This document shows positions 34,046-42,172 of a stretch of DNA of 64,000 nucleotides, one piece after another. A program made the translations under genes and the position numbers. The notes beneath the pieces were generated by a model that did no database searches, was not told where the DNA came from, and worked only from the letters and a program-made list of their open reading frames with translations. The stretch's first letter is position 1. Every line of letters begins with the position of its first letter. Source of the DNA: Opacimonas sp002292215 (GTDB lineage: Bacteria > Pseudomonadota > Gammaproteobacteria > Enterobacterales > Alteromonadaceae); assembly GCA_943846745.1 (NCBI GenBank), contig OX044360.1:2356001-2420000 (forward strand), in the 5' to 3' direction.

Positions 34046-35205
34046 GTGCTGAGTAACTCATTAATTGTAATAAGTAATCCAGATGGAGATACGAATATGA
34101 GGTTTGCGGCACTATCTGGCTGCAAATCTTGGTAATCACTGATTAACTGGTAGCCACTGAGTGATAATTCTTTGAATCCTTTGACTGTGTGACAATCTCC
34201 AAGATGCTCAATGTTGGTGCTCCCGTGTTTATCGACATTAATAGTGATATCGATGGTAAAAGGATGATCGGTATTAGCGATCAGTAAGTCGGTTAATTTC
34301 AAATCAACGTACACGTCATCTTGATGTTCTGGGATAGCAAAATAATCTTCAATCGTATAATGCTCATATTTATTATGTAGCAACGCATCGAGTAAGGTGA
34401 AATAGGTCAACACATTCATCTTTCTTGCAACTTGGCGATGCGGATCATTAATAAACGTACCGGATTCAATAAGTATCGTACTCACTCCTTGAGACACGAT
34501 ATTATCGCCAAATGAACGCGGTGAAAAAGTATCATCAAAACGAGCCACGTGATTTGGTATATATTCACGTAACACTTTTTGTGCTGCACAAATCAGTTGC
34601 ATGGCTTGCTTACGAACTGGCGTAATATGCTTAGCATGATCAGCAACGGGCGCTAGCATGGCAATGGTTGATGTATGTTGGCGCTCACTGATCCCATGAT
34701 ATGCATTCTGGTCATGCAGATTTAACGCTAAATCCGGTTGTAGGGAGGAAACTAAATGTTGTAATACGCGTCCTTCAGGAGATTGTAATACCAGTGCATC
34801 GCGATTGATATCTATAAACTGGCCATTGACGCGAGTATGTTTGGCGGCGCCATCGGGGTTTAGCATGGGGACAATATCAATGGTGAACCGTGTTTGCCAA
34901 TCATTAAAATTATATTCAGTCTGACGGCATAATAAGTGTATAAAATCCATTAACGCTGCTGTAGCCGTCGACTCATCGCCATGCATTTGGCTCCACATTA
35001 ATATCTTTACGGGTCCTGTTCCCATGCGTAAATGTAAGATAGGACGCTGTTCAAAAGAGGTAAATGATTGTACCAATGTGACTTCAGGGTAAGCTAGTAT
35101 TTGCTCTAGTACCGGCGCGAATATTTCAGGTGTGATATGGGCGACATTTAATGCTGAAAAATGCATGTCAGTATGTAATTGAGCTATGGTTGCATGATTG
35201 ATCAT
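34042..35205 (-). CDS. M14-family zinc carboxypeptidase/amidase
   Basis: A 387-residue metallopeptidase of the M14 fold. Zinc ligands are in MWSQMHGDEST (HxxE) and LNLHDQN; the substrate carboxylate-binding pair is in MLNPDGA and DINRDAL; the catalytic Glu is in TILIESGTF. The group includes MpaA, which cuts the gamma-D-Glu-diaminopimelate bond of murein tripeptide, a reaction that suits this locus, but specificity is inferred. No signal peptide is evident. I start at ATG 35205, five bases after AGAGG, not the GTG at 35211. It is the last gene of the operon symporter-DUF885-murQ-namZ-M14, 20 bp after namZ. Confidence 0.85.
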   Translation of the reverse strand: MINHATIAQLHTDMHFSALNVAHITPEIFAPVLEQILAYPEVTLVQSFTSFEQRPILHLRMGTGPVKILMWSQMHGDESTATAALMDFIHLLCRQTEYNFNDWQTRFTIDIVPMLNPDGAAKHTRVNGQFIDINRDALVLQSPEGRVLQHLVSSLQPDLALNLHDQNAYHGISERQHTSTIAMLAPVADHAKHITPVRKQAMQLICAAQKVLREYIPNHVARFDDTFSPRSFGDNIVSQGVSTILIESGTFINDPHRQVARKMNVLTYFTLLDALLHNKYEHYTIEDYFAIPEHQDDVYVDLKLTDLLIANTDHPFTIDITINVDKHGSTNIEHLGDCHTVKGFKELSLSGYQLISDYQDLQPDSAANLIFVSPSGLLITINELLST

Positions 35206-35225
35206 AAACACCTCTAACGCCTAGC

Positions 35226-36491
35226 TTACTCAGCGGGATATAATAAATAGGGTAGTCGTAATTGTCGATAATGTGCAAGTGGTTGATGCCATTGCTCGGT
35301 AATTTCAGAAACGGTTTTACCTGCTTGTAAATCAGTTCTTAATGTTGTCGTACCGGCTAATTGATCAAAAAAATCAGGGGCAGTAATTAACTCAATCCGT
35401 TGCTCGTCTGCTAAAGCAAACATCGACAACAATAATGAGATATCAAATCCTGCTAAACTTGGCTGGTATTGCTCAATCAATATTGCTTGTAATGGCGTAT
35501 TCTCCCATTTGGGATAAGGTGCTGACGTAGGCATACTGATAGGAGTCACTGATATCGCTTGTGAGGAGATAGATAACTGCGGATGGCCGAGCATCTGAAA
35601 TGGGTAATCGGTACCCCGACCCACACTGATATGCGTCGGTTCAAATAGACACAATGAGGCGTACCATTGTACTGCTTGTGCATTGGGTAAATTGGGGCTA
35701 GGTGCAATGGGAAGTGGATAAGACATCGATTTGCGATAGCCTTGCACTGGGATAACACGCAGATCTAATTGTTCAGCGAATGCAATCCATTGTTCTCCTT
35801 TAATCATCTTGGCTAGCTCGCCCACTGTTAAGCCATGCACGATAGGGATAGGATGCATGCCAACAAATGATTGTAACGATAAATCTAATATTGGGCCTGC
35901 TGTATAGTGGCCGTTCGGATTAGGACGGTCTAACACAATAAACGGAATATGGTATTGTGCGGCGGCTTGCATGGCATAGTGCATGGTTGAAATGTAAGTG
36001 TAAAAGCGCACTCCGACATCTTGTATGTCAAAAATTAAGACATCAATGTCAGCGAGCATTTGCGCGTTAGGGGCTTTATTTTCCCCATATAGTGAAATTA
36101 TCGGTAACCCTGTCTGGCTATCGATATTATCGTCGATGGTTTCACCAGCTCCGCGATCCCCTCTAAAGCCATGTTCAGGTGCAAATACTTTAACGATGTT
36201 GATGTTATCTGCTAATAACGCATCGACTATGTGAGTGGCTTTTGGGGTATTGGGATAGAGCACGGATGTCTGGTTTACAATTAGCCCTACACGTTTATTT
36301 TTCAGATATGGGTAATACTGTGAAATTTGCTCGCCACCTAAACGAAGTTCTTTTGATGTAATAGGCTTTAATGTAATTGGCTTCGTTGTATGTGAGCACC
36401 CACTTATTAGTGAAATAAAAAACGTCAAGAACAGCCATTTTGTGCCGACATTGCTGGCATTGTTTAAGACGAGATAAATGAAATTACGCAT
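35226..36491 (-). CDS. namZ: Exo-beta-N-acetylmuramidase NamZ family (DUF1343) lipoprotein
   Basis: DUF1343 proteins were shown in B. subtilis (NamZ) to release MurNAc from the non-reducing end of peptidoglycan chains. Conserved stretches: KRVGLIVNQTSVL, VKVFAPEHGFRGDRGAG, LIFDIQDVGVRFYTYISTMH, VLDRPNPNG, PIPIVHGLTVGELA and RGTDYPFQMLG. I start at 36491, which overlaps the murQ stop by 8 bp and gives a 421-residue lipoprotein with signal cysteine in LISGC; the longer open frame adds 34 unlikely residues inside murQ. Periplasmic or surface location follows. Together with secreted NagZ it could strip alternating GlcNAc and MurNAc from chain ends. Confidence 0.92.
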   Translation of the reverse strand: MRNFIYLVLNNASNVGTKWLFLTFFISLISGCSHTTKPITLKPITSKELRLGGEQISQYYPYLKNKRVGLIVNQTSVLYPNTPKATHIVDALLADNINIVKVFAPEHGFRGDRGAGETIDDNIDSQTGLPIISLYGENKAPNAQMLADIDVLIFDIQDVGVRFYTYISTMHYAMQAAAQYHIPFIVLDRPNPNGHYTAGPILDLSLQSFVGMHPIPIVHGLTVGELAKMIKGEQWIAFAEQLDLRVIPVQGYRKSMSYPLPIAPSPNLPNAQAVQWYASLCLFEPTHISVGRGTDYPFQMLGHPQLSISSQAISVTPISMPTSAPYPKWENTPLQAILIEQYQPSLAGFDISLLLSMFALADEQRIELITAPDFFDQLAGTTTLRTDLQAGKTVSEITEQWHQPLAHYRQLRLPYLLYPAE

Positions 36492-37419
36492 CTGGGGCTG
36501 AATCTTTAGCTGCTTGCAGTGCATGACGTAAAAATCCATCATGTTGCAACAATAAACGAGTCGCCTCGTTTGGGTTAATATCAGCAAGGACACATAATAT
36601 TGCTGACTTTGGTTGATAGTTAGTACTAATTAATGTGGTAAGTGCTTGATGCTCATCACAGCCGGTAGCCTCAACGACAATGCGCTGTGCTCTAGCTTTG
36701 AGTTTAGCATTGCTAGCATTGACATCGACCATTAAGTTTGTGAATGTTTTACCTAGTTTGATCATGCTCGCTGTGCTGAGCATATTCAGGATCAGCTTTT
36801 GCGCTGTCCCTGCTTTCATCCGCGTTGATCCGGTTAAAATTTCGGGGCCTACTGCGGCACAAATATTAATAGCGGCCAATGTATTGATCTTGCCATTGGG
36901 GTTACAACTAACGCTGATACTAGCTGCACCGAGTTGAGAGGCATAGTTTAAACCGCCAATCACATATGGGGTTCGACCTGAGGCTGCGATGCCTACTAAC
37001 ACGTCGTTAGCGTTAAATGATATGGCAGCTAAATCAACAGCAGCTGCATTAATGTCATCTTCAGCGCCCTCTACTGCGTGAGTGAGTGCTTGCTCTCCTC
37101 CAGCTATGATGCCCTGAACTAATTCATCATCGACGCTAAACGTGGGACGACATTCTACTGCATCTAAAATACCTAAACGACCAGAAGTGCCTGCACCCAG
37201 ATAAATCAATCGCCCACCTAGTCTTAATTGCTTCACGATGACATCAACGGCAGCGCTGATCTGAGGTAATGCCTGAGCGACTGCAACAGGCACAGTTTGA
37301 TCGGCAGAATTAATGATCTGTAGTATTACATCCGTGCTCTGCATATCAATATCCATTGAGTCGGGATGTCGACTTTCAGATAAGATATGTTGCAGGTCTT
37401 GGATTTTTATTATGCGCAT
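36484..37419 (-). CDS. murQ: N-acetylmuramic acid 6-phosphate etherase
   Basis: Cytoplasmic SIS-fold lyase that converts MurNAc-6-phosphate to GlcNAc-6-phosphate and D-lactate. The signature LIYLGAGTSGRLGILDA with Glu in VECRPTF, then VGIAASGRTPYV, CNPNGK and GSTRMKAGTAQKL, match E. coli MurQ along its length. The start at 37419 (MRIIKIQDLQH) has AGGA eight bases upstream and avoids overlap with the preceding gene; 311 residues. Its stop overlaps the namZ start by 8 bp, so the two are probably translated together. It needs a MurNAc kinase or PTS permease as feeder, neither of which is in this window. Confidence 0.96.
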   Translation of the reverse strand: MRIIKIQDLQHILSESRHPDSMDIDMQSTDVILQIINSADQTVPVAVAQALPQISAAVDVIVKQLRLGGRLIYLGAGTSGRLGILDAVECRPTFSVDDELVQGIIAGGEQALTHAVEGAEDDINAAAVDLAAISFNANDVLVGIAASGRTPYVIGGLNYASQLGAASISVSCNPNGKINTLAAINICAAVGPEILTGSTRMKAGTAQKLILNMLSTASMIKLGKTFTNLMVDVNASNAKLKARAQRIVVEATGCDEHQALTTLISTNYQPKSAILCVLADINPNEATRLLLQHDGFLRHALQAAKDSAPDA

Positions 37420-37456
37420 TAATTCTGTCCTGTGTTTACTTGTCGTTAGTACGTGA

Positions 37457-39331
37457 TCACTTCGCTTGTTGCGCAACAATCCAAGCCTTTACTTGACGTT
37501 CAAGAATAGTCATCGGTAACGCTCCGCCACCTAAGATAGTGTCATGAAAAGCCCGAATATCAAATTTATCACCTAACTGTTCTTCAGCCATTGCACGTAA
37601 GGATTGAATTTTTAACATACCTATTTTATATCCCGTCGCTTGTCCTGGCATCACTAAATAACGACGCACTTCGGATTGTGCTTGCTCAGAAGTTATGGCC
37701 GAGTTTTCTTTAAAATAAGCGATGGCTTGGGCTTCACTCCACCCTTTTGCATGTAAACCCGTGTCCACGACAAGTCGAATAGCACGCCACATTTCCGAAC
37801 CTAAACGGCCAAACTCAGAAAGTGGATCTTGATACGTACCAGGCATTTGTTTTGCTAACCATTCTGAATACAACGCCCAGCCTTCGCCATAGGCATTCAA
37901 ATAAGACTGTTGACGAAATGTAGGGATCCCTTTTAATTCTAATGAAATAGCTATTTGCATGTGATGTCCAGGCAAGCCTTCGTGGTAAGCAATGACTTCT
38001 AATTCACGTTTAGGCATGGCTGTCATGTCAGATAAATGTGCATAATACACACCCGGTCTTGAACCATCAGGAGTACTTGGGGAATAATGTTGTGCGGCGC
38101 CGTCTTGTTCACGAAAGGCTTCAACACGTTTTACGACCATATCAGCTTTAGGTAAGATCCCAAAGTACTCAGGTAATACGGCTTTAATTTTATTAATAGC
38201 AGCCGTGGCATCATCAAGGTAACCCTGACGCCCAGCATCAGTGTTAGGATAATACAGACGTTCATCATCTTTATTTTCACGTAAAAACACGAAAAACTCT
38301 TGCAGTGAACCACTGAAACCAAACTCAGCTTTGACGACTTCCATTTCATTTTTTAGACGAGTCACCTCAGCTAAGCCAATATTATGAACTTCATCAGCAG
38401 TCAGTGTCGTGGTGGTTTGATTTGCTAAACGTTGGTTATAATATGCTTGCCCATCAGGCAATGCACTGACACCTTTGGCTTGAGCTGTAGCATTAACTTG
38501 GTCGGTTTTCTGCCATTGAATTAAGCGCTCATAGGCTGGTTTTAATTCGGTGACAAGTGCAGTTTTTATGTCGGCTAAAAGCACATCAGCTTCAGCGGGC
38601 TCTAACAGTTCCGCTTCAACCAGGCCATTAACTTTTGTTTTAGCATCGCTCCATATGGCACTATCAGGGGCATCAGTAAATGGCGCGCCGGTGATGATTT
38701 TTTGCGATTCATTAATCACCGCATCAAATGCAAAATAGGGCGGACGTACGCCTTTAGCAGCAATGGCTTTAGATGATGCGATTAACTGATCTAAACCATG
38801 CGCACTGCCACTGATACGTTGTAAATAAAATTCCATATCTTCAACGGTTGCTACTGAATGCAAGGCGATTAACAATTGTGGGAAAAAACTATGTATTGCT
38901 GTCATTTGATCAAATACATAACTGTTATCACGATACGCATATTCTGCCACCGCTTGTTCAGTTTGGTATACCCAAAAATCATAAGAGATTTTAGCGGTAT
39001 CACTGAGTTGACTGTAATCAAATTGTGCTTTTAATTGAGCTAAGTTAGCTTGTTTCGTCGCAATACTTTTAGCCATGGCTTCTGGAGAAAAGTCGTCAAT
39101 TTCCCCTTTGCGTTCACTGCGTCCTAGATACGTAAGATTAATTGGGCTTTCTAATACTTCGGCTTCATATTTAGCATTAAACCATTCATTTAAACGAGCT
39201 GACTCATCCACAGCGGATTGTTGAGCGGTCACAACCGTGGCTGAAGCATCGGTTGGTGTGGTTGACTGAGGAGCTTGAGTACAAGCGGTCAAAGCAAGTG
39301 TTGTAGCCAGTGCGATAAGTGATAGACGCAT
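37457..39331 (-). CDS. DUF885 metallopeptidase-like lipoprotein
   Basis: A 624-residue DUF885 protein. It carries a zinc-site motif AYHEGLPGHHMQ (HExxxHH type, with a likely third ligand Glu in NAYGEGWALY), as in gluzincin-like peptidases. The signal ends LALTACTQ, giving a lipid-anchored Cys. AAGGA is six bases before the ATG. It lies 26 bp after the symporter and 37 bp before murQ, in the same operon. Most DUF885 members have no proven substrate; by context it may cleave stem peptides in the periplasm. Confidence 0.85.
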   Translation of the reverse strand: MRLSLIALATTLALTACTQAPQSTTPTDASATVVTAQQSAVDESARLNEWFNAKYEAEVLESPINLTYLGRSERKGEIDDFSPEAMAKSIATKQANLAQLKAQFDYSQLSDTAKISYDFWVYQTEQAVAEYAYRDNSYVFDQMTAIHSFFPQLLIALHSVATVEDMEFYLQRISGSAHGLDQLIASSKAIAAKGVRPPYFAFDAVINESQKIITGAPFTDAPDSAIWSDAKTKVNGLVEAELLEPAEADVLLADIKTALVTELKPAYERLIQWQKTDQVNATAQAKGVSALPDGQAYYNQRLANQTTTTLTADEVHNIGLAEVTRLKNEMEVVKAEFGFSGSLQEFFVFLRENKDDERLYYPNTDAGRQGYLDDATAAINKIKAVLPEYFGILPKADMVVKRVEAFREQDGAAQHYSPSTPDGSRPGVYYAHLSDMTAMPKRELEVIAYHEGLPGHHMQIAISLELKGIPTFRQQSYLNAYGEGWALYSEWLAKQMPGTYQDPLSEFGRLGSEMWRAIRLVVDTGLHAKGWSEAQAIAYFKENSAITSEQAQSEVRRYLVMPGQATGYKIGMLKIQSLRAMAEEQLGDKFDIRAFHDTILGGGALPMTILERQVKAWIVAQQAK

Positions 39332-39357
39332 GTTGAATCCTTATTAATTTTATTATT

Positions 39358-40890
39358 TTATTGAGTAGGGTTATTTTTGGGCCATGCAGCAACAAGGCAA
39401 GACGCCAACGTACCAAGGCATAACTGCCAAGTAAAGCCAATATTTAAACCAAAGACATAGGGTTGCATTAATACTGGCACTATAAACCCAATAATTAATG
39501 CTAAGCTCATGCTCGTTGCGTTACCTCGGTGGGTAAATAACGTCACAAAAAACACCCCCAACAGACCACTGTATGAAAAAACCATAACTGATAATGCGAA
39601 TGATAATAAAGGCATATCTGAATATTGTTGTAAATAAAAGCACAGTGCAGCCATTAATCCCAATCCGATCCCTACTCCAATCATAGCTAGGCGACTGAGT
39701 AACAACCAGCGAGCATTCGATAATTTATGTTGGCGTAATCTTGGTTTCAATAAATCATCAATGATGACCGACGCCATCGCATTTAACCCTGAGTTTAAGG
39801 TAGATAAAGCCGCAGCGACAATACCAATTGTGACCCAAGCTTTAATACCTGCAGGTAAGGTAGTTAATACATAGTGCATAAATACGGTGACTGTTTGGCC
39901 TGCAAACTCTGGTGTCACACCCGATGATCCAGAGTGCATCAAATCGGGACGTTGATAGTACACATAGAGTAACAATCCAATGACTAAAAACAACAGCATG
40001 ACAGGGATCAATAAAACGATAGATAACAACATCGCTCGCGCACTTTGGGTCGCTGATTCACAGGTTAAAGCACGTTGTGTGAGATCTTGGTCTAAACCAA
40101 ATGCAGCAATATTTAATAATACAAAACCTGTAAAAATCGATGCCATGGTAAAGACCCCCGCCGCACTGAAATCCCAGCGCCAATCAAATAATGTGAGTTT
40201 AGAGACTCCTGAAGACGTGGAAATGGGTTCGTTTAAGGCATTATAAATACTTGTCAAATCCGCAGGGATACTATTAATTAACACGATCACTACAGCAATT
40301 GCTGCAGAAATATATACCGCACATTGAATTGCATCTGAATATATGACACTGCGAATACCCCCGACAATGCTATATGCAATACCTATCACGACAATAACTG
40401 TAATTGCGCTCATGACACTACTTGATGCAATATCGCCAAAAAGGATCATTGCTACCGCAATGGCAGCGATATACAGCCTCGCACCACTAGCAAATAAACG
40501 GCCAAATAAATACACCATACCCGCTCGTTGTTTCAGCGCTTCTCCAAATCGCAGTTGCAGCAGTTGATAGACGGTTGATACTTGTCGTTCATAAAATAAA
40601 GGTATCAGCCAACGCGCGACAATGATGGCAGCAATGAATGCGCCGATATTTGTTGCAAGGTAAGTTAAATTGCCTCGAAACCCTTGATCTGGTCCGCCTA
40701 AAAAGGTCGCGGCCGACTGGGAGGTGGCAAGAATCGAGATCGCTACTAACCACATTGGCATTTTCTTTTGCGCTAAGAAAAAATCTTGTGAGGAGACTGC
40801 TGCACGATTGATCCACCAGCCACTGGCTAATAGCAAAAGTCCATACAGTGCAAATATTAAAATATCTAATGAGGAATATTGAGCTAGCAT
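39358..40890 (-). CDS. Sodium:solute symporter (SSS family), candidate MurNAc/amino-sugar importer
   Basis: A 510-residue membrane protein of the SSS family with about thirteen transmembrane segments. Family features: WINRAAVSSQDFFLAQKKMP after the first helix, SAATFLGGPDQGFRGN, GGIRSVIYSDAIQCAVYI and AALSTLNSGLNAMAS, the last matching the sodium-site helix. It is the first gene of the operon with DUF885, murQ, namZ and the M14 peptidase, and is divergent from alr over 89 bp. Since MurQ acts on a cytoplasmic sugar and no MurP-type PTS is seen, MurNAc import is the likely role. That is inference from position. Confidence 0.88.
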   Translation of the reverse strand: MLAQYSSLDILIFALYGLLLLASGWWINRAAVSSQDFFLAQKKMPMWLVAISILATSQSAATFLGGPDQGFRGNLTYLATNIGAFIAAIIVARWLIPLFYERQVSTVYQLLQLRFGEALKQRAGMVYLFGRLFASGARLYIAAIAVAMILFGDIASSSVMSAITVIVVIGIAYSIVGGIRSVIYSDAIQCAVYISAAIAVVIVLINSIPADLTSIYNALNEPISTSSGVSKLTLFDWRWDFSAAGVFTMASIFTGFVLLNIAAFGLDQDLTQRALTCESATQSARAMLLSIVLLIPVMLLFLVIGLLLYVYYQRPDLMHSGSSGVTPEFAGQTVTVFMHYVLTTLPAGIKAWVTIGIVAAALSTLNSGLNAMASVIIDDLLKPRLRQHKLSNARWLLLSRLAMIGVGIGLGLMAALCFYLQQYSDMPLLSFALSVMVFSYSGLLGVFFVTLFTHRGNATSMSLALIIGFIVPVLMQPYVFGLNIGFTWQLCLGTLASCLVAAWPKNNPTQ

Positions 40891-40979
40891 CTTGGCTTAT
40901 TTTTATATAAATTAGTCATTAACAGGATAACGTAAGTTATACCATCATGGAAATGTGTTCAATCACTTAAGGATATGTT

Positions 40980-42074
40980 GTGCCGCGTCAGACTTTTGCC
41001 AATATTAATTTAGCGGCTGTGCTTCACAATTATCATCAAGCTCAGCAAGCTGCACCGCACAGTAAAACGATGGCTGTGATTAAAGCAGATGCCTACGGGC
41101 ATGGAATGTTAGCGATTGCGCAGTATTTACAGCAAGTCGCAGATGGTTTTGCGGTTGCGTTTATTGATGAGGCGATAACATTACGAGAACATGGGATTAC
41201 CCAACCGATACTTGTGCTTGAGGGGGCGCATCAGCCAGTAGATTTGACGTTAGCATTGGAACATGATTTGTGGATGGTAGTGCATCAACCAGAACAGGTG
41301 ATTTGGTTATTATCGGCATTAGCAGCAGGTCAACCCATCCCAACATTATGGTTTAAGGTCGATACGGGGTTACATCGTTTAGGATTGACGGTCGCGCAGC
41401 TTGATCACGCACTCGCTTCTCTGCCCGAAAAAACGCTAGAAAACGCGGTATTAATGGGACACTTTGCTTGTGCGGATGAACCGAAAAATGGGTTTAACGG
41501 ACTACAAATGGAGCGACTTACCCAAGTAGCTAGTACCTACCAACTACCAATCAGCATGGCTAATTCACCTGCCATCGCTGCCGACCCGATGTCTCATGGA
41601 TTATGGAATCGCTTAGGCATCGCATTATATGGCGCCGAGCCAATGAATCAAACCTCGCAACATACTTGCACACTGTCACTGCAACCGGTCATGCAACTTA
41701 CTGCTGCGATCATTGGTTTACGTCACATTAAACAAGGTGAGGGAGTCGGGTACGGACAAACTTGGCATGCAAATAGAGATAGTGTCATTGCGACTTTAGC
41801 CATCGGCTATGGTGATGGTTATCCTCGTCATGCACCGACAGGGACGCCAGCTTGGTTGCACGGACAAACGATCCCTTTGGTTGGTCGAGTCTCAATGGAT
41901 ATGATTACCTTTGATGTTACGGATGTTGTTGAGTCGCTGGCTATTGGAGATAATGTCGAATTATGGGGGCAACATCTGAGTGTCACAGCAGTGGCCAAAC
42001 ACGTCCAAACAATTAATTATGAGTTGCTAACACGAATTAGTCATAGGGTAACGAAAAAGTACCACTATAATTAA
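40980..42074 (+). CDS. alr: Alanine racemase
   Basis: PLP enzyme interconverting L- and D-alanine, for wall synthesis or for using D-Ala from degraded wall. The PLP lysine is in MAVIKADAYGHG; the partner catalytic Tyr is in GEGVGYGQTW; GRVSMDMITFDV is also conserved. The start is GTG, six bases after AAGGA. The 364 residues are standard. It is divergent from the peptidoglycan operon and may belong to it in function, like catabolic DadX, but it could equally be the only biosynthetic racemase. Confidence 0.95.
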   Translation: MPRQTFANINLAAVLHNYHQAQQAAPHSKTMAVIKADAYGHGMLAIAQYLQQVADGFAVAFIDEAITLREHGITQPILVLEGAHQPVDLTLALEHDLWMVVHQPEQVIWLLSALAAGQPIPTLWFKVDTGLHRLGLTVAQLDHALASLPEKTLENAVLMGHFACADEPKNGFNGLQMERLTQVASTYQLPISMANSPAIAADPMSHGLWNRLGIALYGAEPMNQTSQHTCTLSLQPVMQLTAAIIGLRHIKQGEGVGYGQTWHANRDSVIATLAIGYGDGYPRHAPTGTPAWLHGQTIPLVGRVSMDMITFDVTDVVESLAIGDNVELWGQHLSVTAVAKHVQTINYELLTRISHRVTKKYHYN

Positions 42075-42172
42075 GAATTTATTAGTGATTACTCTAGCAA
42101 CGTTTGGCGATTAACGATACATTACGCCCTTTGAAAATCGTCGCTAAATATAATAATAAAAAAGGTGGTGTT

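Noticed and set aside
40904..40915. TATATAAATTAG, also present at 32039-32050 near nagZ
   Set aside because: A shared AT-only-like 12-mer is expected by chance in this DNA and has no dyad symmetry.
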